Below are positions 11,100-18,807 of a stretch of DNA of 64,000 bases, in pieces. The number at the start of each line of letters is the position of its first letter. The first letter of the stretch is position 1. Below the pieces are notes generated by a model. It was given only the letters and a program-made list of their open reading frames with translations. It had not been told where the DNA came from and did not search any database. The position numbers and the translations under genes were made by a program. Origin of the DNA: Bradyrhizobium manausense (GTDB taxonomy: Bacteria; Pseudomonadota; Alphaproteobacteria; Rhizobiales; Xanthobacteraceae); contig NZ_JAFCLG010000015.1 of the NCBI RefSeq assembly GCF_018129685.1, positions 1 to 64,000 on the forward strand, read 5' to 3'.

Positions 11100-11429
11100 A
11101 TGATCAAAGATCACGTCACGTTCTCCGCTCGGGCGGAGAATTCTCGCAAGTTACGCAGTCTCCTCGCACTGACGATCGGCAGCGTCATGTCGATGACAGC
11201 GTACGCGGCCCATGGCACGGAGGCACCGAGCCTTGGCTCCAGAACAGGCGCCGTCGAACAAATTGCACTGCCGCCGATCCCCTATCTGGACACGATGCCA
11301 TGGCTGACCTGGCGGCCCGCGTCGACGATGAAGGTCGATACATGGCTTTCGCCAATTCCGGAGCTGCCGCGTTTGAGAGTTGATCCCTCGCCGCCCGATC
11401 GCAGTGGATCGCTGCCGGCGACGAGCTAG
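11100..11429 (+). CDS. Predicted exported protein of unknown function
   Basis: 109 residues with a TAGGAG ribosome site 6 bases before the ATG. Residues 20-37 (KLRSLLALTIGSVMSMTAYA) look like a signal peptide preceded by an unusually long polar N-region. The mature part is short, rich in Pro and Trp (LPPIPYLDTMPWLTWRPAS) and has no motif that I recognise. It lies between groEL and the small heat-shock genes and ends just before a strong hairpin. It could be a stress-linked periplasmic protein; no function can be given. Confidence 0.55.
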   Translation: MIKDHVTFSARAENSRKLRSLLALTIGSVMSMTAYAAHGTEAPSLGSRTGAVEQIALPPIPYLDTMPWLTWRPASTMKVDTWLSPIPELPRLRVDPSPPDRSGSLPATS

Positions 11430-11436
11430 CCGGGAA

Positions 11437-11463
11437 TGGAGCGGCCGTTTGCCGGCCGCTCCA
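11437..11463 (+). terminator. Terminator hairpin
   Basis: TGGAGCGGCCG and CGGCCGCTCCA form an 11-bp stem with a 5-base loop, 8 bases after the stop of the 109-residue gene. It is followed by a short T-containing stretch. Confidence 0.65.
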
Positions 11464-11491
11464 TTCTCTATCGGAGGCCGGTGGAATTGCC

Positions 11492-11680
11492 ATGCCGCAT
11501 CATCCCATCTCCAGCGACACGCTGGCATTCATGATCGAAGGCCAGCAGCGTGTGATTTCGCATTGCGAGAGGCTTTTAATGGTTAACGAGCTTCCTGCCG
11601 AGGATCGCGCTCGTCTTCTGCGCCTGCGCGACGAGGCTGAATCCGAGCTGGCCCGGCTGACCTTCGCACAAGCCGCCTGA
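11492..11680 (+). CDS. Conserved short protein in the heat-shock block
   Basis: 62 residues, MPHHPISSDTLAFMIEGQQR and a predicted helical remainder (ISHCERLLMVNELPAEDRAR). A GGAGG site lies about 13 bases upstream of the ATG. No signal peptide and no membrane segment. The pattern of I-x-H-C/Y-x-x-L-L with a charged helical tail resembles the two micro-proteins ahead of groES, so these may be one family of stress-associated short proteins. The function is unknown. Confidence 0.55.
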   Translation: MPHHPISSDTLAFMIEGQQRVISHCERLLMVNELPAEDRARLLRLRDEAESELARLTFAQAA

Positions 11681-11744
11681 TCCAGCGTTCCGAGAGGGCT
11701 GGAAGCCGCGGCCGAGCGGTTTGAAGAATTTTTCGAGCCACCCT

Positions 11745-11772
11745 CTTGAAAACGTCGGCCGTTTTTCTAAAT
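11745..11772 (+). promoter_or_regulatory. Candidate heat-shock (RpoH) promoter of the small heat-shock genes
   Basis: CTTGAA at 11745-11750 (within CCTCTTGAA) and CTAAAT at 11767-11772, 16 bases apart. The layout matches that seen before groES. It would give a leader of about 130 bases ending in the ROSE element. Confidence 0.55.
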
Positions 11773-11908
11773 CGATTTTCGCCGCGAGAGCGGTATGCCG
11801 AACGCCAGATTCGGGTTCGGCATGGGCGCCGGACCGGGTCGTCGGACCGTTCCGAAACCTCGGCCTTGCGCTCCTTCGTATCCATCTTGCTCTTTGGAGG
11901 ACTTGGCT
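11773..11908 (+). promoter_or_regulatory. ROSE RNA thermosensor in the leader of the small heat-shock gene
   Basis: The end of the leader has TTGCT at 11887-11891 followed by CTTTGGAGG, with GGAGG at 11896-11900 as the ribosome site. The U-U/C-GCU box that pairs with the Shine-Dalgarno is the hallmark of ROSE elements of rhizobial heat-shock genes. Further upstream GC-rich blocks (11827-11850) can form a stem. At low temperature the hairpin would hide the ribosome site and melt on heating (known mechanism). The upstream boundary is approximate. Confidence 0.75.
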
Positions 11909-12367
11909 ATGAGGACACTCGACTTCGCGCCCCTGTGGCGCTCCACGATCGGCTTCGATCACCTGGCCGACCTCGTCGATTCGACGCTGCGTCAGACGAC
12001 CGAAGACAACTATCCCCCCTACAACATCGAACGCTTCGGCGAAGACCACTACCGGATCACACTGGCGGTGGCCGGCTTCGGCGTTCAGGACATCGCTGTG
12101 ACGGCGGAGCAGAACGTGCTGACCGTCGAAGGCAGGAAGTCCGACGGCGCCGCGCGCGAATACCTGTACCAGGGAATCGCCGCCCGTCCGTTCCGGCGCG
12201 TGTTCAACCTCGCTGAGTACGTCCAGGTCAAGCAGGCCTCGTTCCAGGACGGTCTGCTGATCATTGATCTGGTGCGCGAGGTGCCGGAAGCGATGAAGCC
12301 CCGCCGCATCGAGATCGGTACGGCACCATCCTCCTCACCCCAGATCGCGCAGAAGAAAGCAGCTTAG
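11909..12367 (+). CDS. Small heat-shock protein, IbpA-like class A (Hsp20)
   Basis: 152 residues. The start MRTLDFAPLWRSTIGFDHLA matches the N terminus of rhizobial class A proteins and of IbpA. The alpha-crystallin domain covers roughly residues 35-130: YNIERFGEDHYRITLAVAGF, LTVEGRKSD and RVFNLAEYVQVKQASFQDGL. The usual G-x-L motif is DGLLIIDL, and a C-terminal extension rich in Ser/Pro/Lys follows. It is an ATP-independent holdase. Expression is predicted to be controlled twice, by the RpoH-like promoter and by the ROSE element in front of it. The second small heat-shock gene follows after 81 bases. Confidence 0.93.
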   Translation: MRTLDFAPLWRSTIGFDHLADLVDSTLRQTTEDNYPPYNIERFGEDHYRITLAVAGFGVQDIAVTAEQNVLTVEGRKSDGAAREYLYQGIAARPFRRVFNLAEYVQVKQASFQDGLLIIDLVREVPEAMKPRRIEIGTAPSSSPQIAQKKAA

Positions 12368-12448
12368 GCGCGATTTGAGCATCGAGACGGGGCGTGCGGC
12401 GCGCAAAGCGTCCGCACCCCCTTCCCCATGAACAAGTGAGGTCAAACA

Positions 12449-12940
12449 ATGGCTATTCGTGATCTGATTCCGTGGTCGAAACCGCAGGAGCTTGCGCCCG
12501 CACGGGACAGCTTCGATCCGTTCCTGACCCTGCACCGCGAAATGAATCGTCTGTTCGACGATGTCTTTCGCGGCTTCGGCGGCCCGCCCCTCGCGTCAGT
12601 GATGGAAGGTCGTTTCGCCTGGCCGAAGGTCGAGCTCAGCGAAACCGACAAGGCATTGACCGTGTCGGCCGAACTGCCCGGGATGACAGAAAAGGACGTT
12701 CAAGTGGAAATCAGCAATGGCGTCCTGACCATCCGCGGAGAGAAGAAAGCCGAACGCAATGGCGAAGGCCGGTACTTCAGCGAGCGCTACTACGGCGCCT
12801 TCGAGCGCCAGATTCCGCTCGACGACGTGCAGGAGGACAAGGTTGATGCGACGTTCAAGAACGGCGTCTTGACCGTCTCGCTGCCGAAATCGGACAAGCC
12901 GCGCGAGGGCGTGAAGCGCATCGCGATCAACGCGCAATGA
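12449..12940 (+). CDS. Small heat-shock protein, class C type (Hsp20)
   Basis: 163 residues, beginning MAIRDLIPWSKPQELAPARD. The alpha-crystallin domain is at about residues 55-155, with VELSETDKALTVSAELPGM, ISNGVLTIRGEKKAE and the G-x-L motif FKNGVLTVSLPK. This is the other common bacterial Hsp20 type, so the pair may form different oligomers. A GTGAGG ribosome site is 7 bases before the ATG and there is no ROSE box, so it probably depends on read-through from the upstream gene. A hairpin follows the stop. Confidence 0.95.
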   Translation: MAIRDLIPWSKPQELAPARDSFDPFLTLHREMNRLFDDVFRGFGGPPLASVMEGRFAWPKVELSETDKALTVSAELPGMTEKDVQVEISNGVLTIRGEKKAERNGEGRYFSERYYGAFERQIPLDDVQEDKVDATFKNGVLTVSLPKSDKPREGVKRIAINAQ

Positions 12941-12950
12941 TCTGCAACAG

Positions 12951-12977
12951 GAAACGGCGGCCCCACGCCGCCGTTTC
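12951..12977 (+). terminator. Terminator hairpin after the Hsp20 pair
   Basis: AAACGGCGGC and GCCGCCGTTT form a 10-bp stem around a 5-base loop, followed by TCTCC. It lies 11 bases after the stop. Confidence 0.7.
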
Positions 12978-13022
12978 TCCCCACAGCCATCCCTTGGAAA
13001 GGAGAGATCAGGGAGCACGACG

Positions 13023-13361
13023 ATGACGAGCACCGGAGTCAATGCCCACAATCTTCATCCAATCTTTCACCCCGCCACTCACCACGATTCCCCGGCGGAC
13101 ATCCTGAACGATAATGAGCTCTCCACGCCGGAGAAGCGCATCATCCTGTCGTCCTGGGCGTCCGACATGTACGCGGTGGAGTCCCGTCCGGCGCTGCGCG
13201 AGATTCCCGGCATGAGCCACACGATCAAGCTTGCCGATATTCTCGCGGCACTGCGCCGGCTCGATGGCGACAATGACAACGACGATCCTCCGCGCGGCGG
13301 AGGCGTGCCGATGCGCCTGCGGCGGCCCGGGGCCGCCGCGCAGGGAGGTACGGTGCGATGA
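13023..13361 (+). CDS. Conserved protein of unknown function, coupled to a membrane micro-protein
   Basis: 112 residues from ATG 13023, preceded by GGGAG. Residues 25-65 (LNDNELSTPEKRIILSSWAS, DMYAVESRPALREIPG) form the conserved-looking core, reminiscent of short bradyrhizobial proteins seen beside chaperone genes. The C-terminal 40 residues are charged and Gly/Pro/Arg-rich (DGDNDNDDPPRGGG). No signal peptide. The stop overlaps the next start (ATGA), so the two are coupled. The function is unknown. Confidence 0.6.
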   Translation: MTSTGVNAHNLHPIFHPATHHDSPADILNDNELSTPEKRIILSSWASDMYAVESRPALREIPGMSHTIKLADILAALRRLDGDNDNDDPPRGGGVPMRLRRPGAAAQGGTVR

Positions 13362-13474
13362 TCACGCATGCCATCCTCGGGCTCGTCCTGTTCGGAAATT
13401 TGGCCGCGGCGGTGACCGTTCCGTTTATCGCCTGGCTTCCCGTAAGCGACCACGATGGTCAGCCGATTGTCTGA
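13358..13474 (+). CDS. Single-span membrane micro-protein
   Basis: 38 residues: one hydrophobic segment (residues 4-28, HAILGLVLFGNLAAAVTVPF) followed by a short polar tail ending in DHDGQPIV. It starts in an ATGA overlap with the upstream gene, and GGGAGG lies about 11 bases before the ATG. It ends 24 bases before the DegP-like gene, so it sits inside the same transcription unit. The overlap and ribosome site are the main support. The function is unknown; a small inner-membrane helper of the protease is only a guess. Confidence 0.5.
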   Translation: MITHAILGLVLFGNLAAAVTVPFIAWLPVSDHDGQPIV

Positions 13475-13498
13475 TTTCGTTCCTGAAGAGGCATCAAA

Positions 13499-14602
13499 AT
13501 GCGACTGCTGCGCCTGCTGCTTTCTGTCTGCGTATTGACGTGCGCGGCCTCGACTCCCGTGACAGCGCAAGTCCCCGACCTGAAGACTGGCGGCTCGATC
13601 CCCACGCTTGCGCCGCTGGTGCGGCAGGTTACCCCGGCGGTGGTCAATATTTCCGTGCACGGCCGGGTTCGTGAAGACAATCCGCTTTACCGCGATCCGA
13701 TTTTCCGCGAGTTCTTCGACGCCCCAAGGCAGATCGAGAAAGAGGTCAATGCGACCGGATCGGGCGTCATCGTGGATGCCCTGCGCGGCTACGTTCTCAC
13801 CAACAATCACGTGGTCGAAGGCACTGCCACGGTCCAGGTCACCACCAAGGACGGCCGGCAATTTTCGGCGAAAGTGGTCGGTCGCGATCCGCCGACCGAT
13901 GTCGCCGTGCTCCAGATCCAGAATCCGGTCGGACTCAAGGCGCTTACGTTTGGCGACAGCGACGCGCTGGAGGTCGGGGACTTCGTGCTGGCAATCGGCA
14001 ATCCTTTCGGGCTTGGCCAGACCGTCACCTCCGGTCTGGTCAGCGCGCTCGGCCGCACCGGGCTCGGCAAGCAAGGCTATGAGGATTTCATCCAGACGGA
14101 TGCCGCGATCAATCCGGGCAATTCGGGCGGCGCGCTCGTCAGCCTGCGCGGCGAACTGATCGGCATCAATTCGGCGATCATCTCGCCTGCCGGAGGAAAT
14201 GTTGGAATCGGCTTCGCCATTCCGGCCAACATGGCGCAGAAGGTCATGGCGCAGATCATCGCGACCGGGCGGGTTGAGCGCGGCCGCATCGGCGTTTCGC
14301 TGCGCGACTTGAGCCAGTCCGAGAATCAGGACCGCCGTCCGGGTGCGGTCATCGCCGAGGTGGCGGCGGATTCGCCGGCACAAAGGGCGGGCCTGCAGAA
14401 GGGAGACGTCGTCACCAACGTCGATGACCGCCCTATCAGGACCGCAGCGCAGCTGCGCAATGAAATCGGACTTGCCCGGATCGGCCAGAACGTGAAACTC
14501 ACCGTGCGGCGCGATAATGCTCCGTTGTCCGTCGTGGTGCAGGTCGCGCGTCCGCCGGAACAGAGCAATGCGTCCGTCGCGACCGGTCGCCGCCTCCATT
14601 AG
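13499..14602 (+). CDS. Periplasmic trypsin-like serine protease, DegP/DegS family, single PDZ
   Basis: 367 residues. A signal peptide covers residues 1-23 (LLRLLLSVCVLTCAASTPVT). The protease domain shows the full triad: His104 in TNNHVVEG, Asp134 in PPTDVAVLQI and Ser209 in NPGNSGGAL. One PDZ domain follows (residues 262-352, with RPGAVIAEVAADSPAQRAGL). A single PDZ and a cleavable-looking signal make it closer to DegQ/DegS-length proteins than to two-PDZ DegP. It likely removes damaged envelope proteins. It closes the chaperone block, consistent with a heat-shock role. Confidence 0.93.
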   Translation: MRLLRLLLSVCVLTCAASTPVTAQVPDLKTGGSIPTLAPLVRQVTPAVVNISVHGRVREDNPLYRDPIFREFFDAPRQIEKEVNATGSGVIVDALRGYVLTNNHVVEGTATVQVTTKDGRQFSAKVVGRDPPTDVAVLQIQNPVGLKALTFGDSDALEVGDFVLAIGNPFGLGQTVTSGLVSALGRTGLGKQGYEDFIQTDAAINPGNSGGALVSLRGELIGINSAIISPAGGNVGIGFAIPANMAQKVMAQIIATGRVERGRIGVSLRDLSQSENQDRRPGAVIAEVAADSPAQRAGLQKGDVVTNVDDRPIRTAAQLRNEIGLARIGQNVKLTVRRDNAPLSVVVQVARPPEQSNASVATGRRLH

Positions 14603-14862
14603 GCTGCTTCCGGTTTCTGATATCGCGGAGAACACGACGCGCATCGGAGATGCGCGACACTGGACAGCGGCATCGTGGGCAGAAGCAAGCGCGTCCATGA
14701 TACGGCCCCAGCGGCCAGCCCGCCGCCAACGAACGGCGAAGACAAGATCATTTTCCGTAGGAGATTACCTGTCTTGTTTGACACGTAAGAATCCGACGTA
14801 CGGGCCCTCTTTCCGTTTCGAAATCATCGTCCCGCGGCGCGATCGACGTGCCGACTCGACCC

Positions 14863-14891
14863 TTGACTCCGTACCTTAGTACGGATGCTAT
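14863..14891 (+). promoter_or_regulatory. mer-type operator/promoter before merR
   Basis: TTGACT at 14863-14868 overlaps a perfect dyad, TCCGTAC (14868-14874), CTTA, GTACGGA (14879-14885). This closely matches the MerR operator of mercury operons (TTGACTCCGTAC...GTACGGA). A weak -10 lies near TGCTAT/CTATCG. The site is 24 bases before the merR start, implying autoregulation. The remainder of 14603-14862 shows a small GCGCATC/GATGCGC hairpin and no gene. Confidence 0.8.
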
Positions 14892-14914
14892 CGAGTAGGT
14901 CGGAGACGGAAGTC

Positions 14915-15355
14915 ATGGCAAAAACCAGAACGATCGGTCGACTGGCGAAGGAAGTCGGAGTCGGTGTAGAGACCATCCGCTTCTACGAACGCAAGGGTTT
15001 GATAAAGCAGCCCCGCAAATCCGAGGGACCGCGCCACTATGACGACAGGACGCTTGCTTCGCTTCGTTACTTGAAGCTTGCCCAGCGGCTCGGGTTCACC
15101 CTGAAGGAAATCCAGAGCCTGCAAGGAAAGTTGACCAGCAAGCAGACTTTCTGCGCCTCCTTGCGCGCAATGGTCGAAGACAAACTGGTTTCTCTCGAAC
15201 GAGAGGCAGAGGCTATTGCGCGGTTGAAGCAGGAATTGAGCGGATTCCTGCAGCGTTGCCGTAGTCGCGATCCAAGCTTGCCCTGCCCGATCGTCGAGGA
15301 ACTGGCAAATCTTGACTCGGCGGTGGTCGCCGCCGCCTCTCCACGACGGAGTTAG
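14915..15355 (+). CDS. merR: MerR, mercury-type transcriptional regulator
   Basis: 146 residues from ATG 14915 (ribosome site GGAGACGGAAG). The winged-helix domain is at residues 5-75: IGRLAKEVGVGVETIRFYER is the MerR signature. Three cysteines, Cys80, Cys115 and Cys124, have exactly the spacing (35 and 9) of the Hg(II) ligands of Tn501 MerR (82, 117, 126), and CRSRDPSLPCPI corresponds to its metal-binding loop. With the mer operator just upstream, this is a mercury sensor rather than a generic MerR protein. No merT, merP or merA is in the window. The cysteine hydrolase gene starts 4 bases after its stop. Confidence 0.88.
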   Translation: MAKTRTIGRLAKEVGVGVETIRFYERKGLIKQPRKSEGPRHYDDRTLASLRYLKLAQRLGFTLKEIQSLQGKLTSKQTFCASLRAMVEDKLVSLEREAEAIARLKQELSGFLQRCRSRDPSLPCPIVEELANLDSAVVAAASPRRS

Positions 15356-15359
15356 ACAA

Positions 15360-15917
15360 ATGCAATCTGCAACGACGGCCCCAACGCCGGGCCGCGCACT
15401 TCTGTTGATCGACTTTCAGCGAGATTTCATCGAATCTTCCGGCAGAATGCCCGTTGCCAGGAACCAAGTTGCTTCGGTATTGAGAGCGGCCGCAAAAGCA
15501 ATTGCCGATGCCAGGCGAGCAGGCGAATTCGTTTTAGCCATTGGCAACGAGTTTCGGCCGAACGATCTCTTCATGAACCTGCTCCGCAGGCATGCGAGCA
15601 TCGCGGGTTCCGACGGGGCAAAGTGGACGGAGAAGCTGCCCATCGACGGCGCGGTGTATTTCCCGAAATGGTCGGGAAGCGCGTTCGTCAATCCCGACTT
15701 GGACAAATGGCTTAAGGAGAAGTCCGTTACAAAACTGGTGTTGGCGGGACTTCAGGCGAAAGCATGCGTCACTGCCACCGCGAAGGACGCACTCGCAAAG
15801 GGCTATTCGGTGGAGGTTCTGGCCGACGCCATAGCGTGCGTCAGCGACGCCACGCGAGCCCGTGCGCTCAAACGACTTCAAACCAAAGGCATCACTGTCC
15901 TGCGTGATGCCGGGTAA
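15360..15917 (+). CDS. Cysteine hydrolase of the isochorismatase superfamily
   Basis: 185 residues, start ATG 15360 with ACGGAG upstream. The core strand LLLIDFQRDF carries Asp18, Lys103 is in YFPKWSGSAF, and the nucleophile Cys136 is in AGLQAKACVTATAKDAL; these make the Asp-Lys-Cys triad of the superfamily (isochorismatases, nicotinamidases, N-carbamoyl amidases). The usual non-prolyl cis-peptide context before the Cys is replaced by Q-A-K-A. The substrate is unknown. Its tight linkage to a mercury-type merR is unusual, and it may be controlled by Hg(II) or another thiophilic metal. Confidence 0.8.
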   Translation: MQSATTAPTPGRALLLIDFQRDFIESSGRMPVARNQVASVLRAAAKAIADARRAGEFVLAIGNEFRPNDLFMNLLRRHASIAGSDGAKWTEKLPIDGAVYFPKWSGSAFVNPDLDKWLKEKSVTKLVLAGLQAKACVTATAKDALAKGYSVEVLADAIACVSDATRARALKRLQTKGITVLRDAG

Positions 15918-15996
15918 TTGTCGTGCCGGTCGCTATCGGAGCGAAGCGGACATAGCCAACGGCTTTGGAGTACACGACCCAAGTCCATGAAAAGAC

Positions 15997-16042
15997 TGGA
16001 GCGCGTGAAGGGAATCGGCTCCTCGTATTCAGCTTGGAAGGC
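15997..16042 (-). repeat. Diverged tRNA-Gly 3'-end remnant
   Basis: The 46 bases match the 3' half of the intact tRNA-Gly at 29967 apart from a few changes (GCGCGTG for GCGGGTG; TCGGCTCCT for TCGAACCCT). It includes the CCA end and stops just past the anticodon. This is the shape left by integration into a tRNA gene. The rest of 15918-16393 holds no gene that I can support; one open frame at 16165-16374 has poor coding character. Confidence 0.75.
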
Positions 16043-16393
16043 GGGATGCTTTCAGCCCCGTTCTGACATTCTCACAATTTTGGACTCGCGGCCGCCAATA
16101 CTGACATTCACTGATGCTAGGCATTTGACGCGTCATTGATTCTCGTCGGGCGGTCTTCGAGAAAATGAGCGTGTTGGTCGCCGATCTGAGCCAAGGCCGA
16201 CGTCATCGGCACAGCCTGAAAGAAACGGCAGCCGCCTCCCGCCCCCGATCGGCTCAAAGAAGCACTGAGACACGACCGTTTGCGGCCGATGTCCCCGTTC
16301 AGGCTGCACGGCGATCCCGTGTCAGTCCTTCCGCAAACCCGTATTCCAACACCGGAACGCAGCCCTTAGAATAGATGTCTTAGATATCATTTA

Positions 16394-16421
16394 TTGACAA
16401 GATTACCTCACTAGTTAGGAT
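16394..16421 (+). promoter_or_regulatory. Candidate promoter of the Ehr operon
   Basis: TTGACA at 16394-16399 and TAGGAT at 16416-16421 with a 16-base spacer, in a clearly AT-rich patch (16370-16430). It is about 50 bases before the XRE regulator gene that opens the operon. Confidence 0.6.
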
Positions 16422-16471
16422 ACAAAAATGATTCAATCCTGGCCGGGATCCCGAGGGTGAAGCAGATATCG

Positions 16472-16792
16472 ATGATCACGGCCGCTCAATTGCGGGCTGC
16501 CAGACTGCTTCTGGGCATCGATCAGCGCCGGCTTGCCGAACTCTCCGGACTCTCGGTGCCAACAATCCAGCGAATGGAGGCGAGCGAAACGATGGTTCGA
16601 GGCAATGTCGGTTCGCTCGTCAAGTTGATCGCCGCATTCGACGCAGCAGGAATCGAGATGATCGACGAAGGCGCCGTCAGCAACTCTCGAGGACGCGGCG
16701 TGCGACTGAGGATGAATTTGGACTCGGAAGAGACCCACCCGCACAATCAGACAGAACAGGACTCATCGAACGGAACGAGGGGCTCTGCCTGA
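16472..16792 (+). CDS. Small XRE-type HTH regulator, first gene of the Ehr operon
   Basis: 106 residues from ATG 16472. A GTG 15 bases upstream is possible, but the ATG gives MITAAQLRAARLLLGIDQRR, which aligns with the start of the paralogue encoded at 24041-24361. The HTH lies at residues 10-45 (LAELSGLSVPTIQRMEASE), followed by a helical region NVGSLVKLIAAFDAAGIEMI. It probably represses its own operon. Its TGA overlaps the ATG of hyfB by one base, which ties it to the complex. The C-terminal tail differs from its paralogue. Confidence 0.82.
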   Translation: MITAAQLRAARLLLGIDQRRLAELSGLSVPTIQRMEASETMVRGNVGSLVKLIAAFDAAGIEMIDEGAVSNSRGRGVRLRMNLDSEETHPHNQTEQDSSNGTRGSA

Positions 16793-18807
16793 TGTCTCCC
16801 GTCGTTCTGCAAATGTCATGCGTCGCGGGATTGTTGGGGATCGCCGTGCTCGCGATCATTCTCAGTGGCAGGAAGACCGCCACGACAACCATCTACTGCG
16901 CCACCGCAGCGGTTTCCTGTGTGGCATTGTTCGGATCGGTCCGCTTCCTGGTCGGCGATGCAGCGAATGCCTCCGGCCTGATCTTGCCGATCGGGCTACC
17001 GTGGCTCGGCGCCCACTTCCGCCTGGATGCGCTGGCGTCGTTTTTTCTTCTTGTGGTCAATCTCGGTGGGGCGTCGGCAAGCCTTTATGGTCTGGGCTAC
17101 GGCCACCATGATCCGGCGCCGCAACGCGTGCTGCCTTTCTTTCCCGCCTTTCTGGCCGGCATGAATCTTGTGGTGCTGGCGGACGATGCGTTTTCCTATC
17201 TGCTCTGTTGGGAATTCATGTCGCTGGCGTCATGGGCGCTGGTCATGGCGCATCACCGCGAGCCGGGCAATGCGAAGGCAGGCTACGTCTATCTGGTCAT
17301 GGCGAGCTTCGGTACGCTGGCATTGCTATTGGCCTTCGGTCTGTTGGCCGGACCGACGGGAGACTACGGATTTGCGGCCATTCGGGCGGCCCCGCACACC
17401 CCTTATGTCGCCACGCTCGTGTTGATCCTGATGTTGTTTGGCGCCGGCTCGAAGGCCGGCCTTGTGCCGCTGCACGTCTGGCTGCCGCTCGCCCATCCCG
17501 CAGCGCCAAGTCACGTTTCGGCCCTGATGAGCGGCGTCATGACCAAGGTGGCGATCTACGGCTTCATTCGCGTCATCTTCGATCTGCTGGGGCAGCCAAT
17601 CTGGCCCGAGAGTGTCGTCGTGCTTTTCCTCGGCGGCATCACCGCCGTCATGGGCATTCTCTACGCCTTAATGGAAAAGGATCTGAAGCGCCTGCTGGCC
17701 TACAGCACGATCGAGAATATCGGCGTCATCTTTGCCAGCCTCGGCCTTGCCCTGGCCTTCCAGGCCAATGGGCAGAAGCTGGCGGCGGCGCTCGCCTTCA
17801 CCGCCGCGCTGTTCCACGTGCTCAATCACTCCTTCTTCAAGAGCCTGCTGTTTTTTGGAGCCGGCGCCGTCCTGACCGCGACCGGCGAGCGCGACATGGA
17901 CAAGCTCGGTGGTCTCATCCATCGCATGCCCTTCACCAGCTTCGTCGTTCTGGTTGGCTGCGTCGCGATCTCGGCACTGCCGCCCTTCAACGGCTTCGTT
18001 TCGGAATGGTTGATGTTCCAGGCCGTGCTGCAAAGCCCGGAGTTGCCGCAATGGGCACTGAAAATCATGGTGCCCGCGGTCGGCGCGCTATTGGCCCTGG
18101 CGGCGGCGTTAGCCGCAGCATGCTTCGTCAAGGCGTTCGGCGTGACGTTTCTCGGCCGGCCGCGCAGTCCGGCTGCAGAAACCGCCCACGAGGTCGATCG
18201 GTACTCGTTGTCGGCCATGTCTATCCTTGCCGCGCTTTGCCTGCTTGCCGGAATCCTGCCGGGGCTGGTGATCGATGCGCTTGCGCCGATCACGATCGAT
18301 ATCCTGGGTGGCCGCATGCCGGTCCAGGCCAATGAAGCCTGGCTTTCGATCGCACCGATCGCGGAGAGCCGCAGTTCATACAACGGCTTGCTGGTGATGC
18401 TCTTCATCACGATATCGGCTTCCATCTCCGTATTCGTGATCCATCGCTTCGCCTCGCATGCGGTACGGCGGGGACCCGCGTGGGGTTGCGGTTTTTCCGA
18501 TCCCACGCCGGCGGCCCAGTATTCGGCTGCAAGTTTCGCGCAGCCGATCCGCCGCGTTTTCGGCACATCCGTGTTCCGCGCCAGCGACCATGTCGATATG
18601 CCCGCGCCCGGAGACGTCAGGCCGGCGCGGCTCAGGATCGAACTGCACGATCTGGTCTGGGAGGGACTCTATCGACCGATCGCGGGCGCGGTCGGCTTTT
18701 CTTCCGACCGGCTCAACCGCCTGCAGTTCCTGACCATCCGACGATATCTCAGTCTCGTCTTTGCCACCCTCGTCACCCTGCTTCTGGTGCTTGCGATATG
18801 GTCGTGA
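16792..18807 (+). CDS. hyfB: Hyf/Nuo-like proton-translocating subunit, HyfB type
   Basis: 671 residues, about 16 membrane segments, proton antiporter M domain at residues 120-410. Key charged residues of NuoL/M/N-type pumps are visible: Glu141 in LLCWEFMSLAS, Lys221 in GAGSKAGLVPLHVWLP, and Lys252 in MSGVMTKVAIYG. It resembles HyfB/HycC of formate hydrogenlyase-type complexes. The start ATG shares one base with the preceding regulator stop, and GAGGGG is upstream. Its C-terminal extension beyond residue 540 includes RGPAWGCGFSDPTPAAQYSA, also found in HyfB. It is predicted to pump ions across the inner membrane. Confidence 0.9.
   Translation: MSPVVLQMSCVAGLLGIAVLAIILSGRKTATTTIYCATAAVSCVALFGSVRFLVGDAANASGLILPIGLPWLGAHFRLDALASFFLLVVNLGGASASLYGLGYGHHDPAPQRVLPFFPAFLAGMNLVVLADDAFSYLLCWEFMSLASWALVMAHHREPGNAKAGYVYLVMASFGTLALLLAFGLLAGPTGDYGFAAIRAAPHTPYVATLVLILMLFGAGSKAGLVPLHVWLPLAHPAAPSHVSALMSGVMTKVAIYGFIRVIFDLLGQPIWPESVVVLFLGGITAVMGILYALMEKDLKRLLAYSTIENIGVIFASLGLALAFQANGQKLAAALAFTAALFHVLNHSFFKSLLFFGAGAVLTATGERDMDKLGGLIHRMPFTSFVVLVGCVAISALPPFNGFVSEWLMFQAVLQSPELPQWALKIMVPAVGALLALAAALAAACFVKAFGVTFLGRPRSPAAETAHEVDRYSLSAMSILAALCLLAGILPGLVIDALAPITIDILGGRMPVQANEAWLSIAPIAESRSSYNGLLVMLFITISASISVFVIHRFASHAVRRGPAWGCGFSDPTPAAQYSAASFAQPIRRVFGTSVFRASDHVDMPAPGDVRPARLRIELHDLVWEGLYRPIAGAVGFSSDRLNRLQFLTIRRYLSLVFATLVTLLLVLAIWS

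Noticed and set aside
13079..14698. 539-codon minus-strand frame opposite the DegP-like protease
   Set aside because: Antisense shadow; no ribosome site and no recognisable domain.
16165..16374. Short plus-strand frame between the tRNA remnant and the Ehr promoter
   Set aside because: Arg/Ser/Ala-rich, no ribosome site, no hydrophobic or domain pattern.
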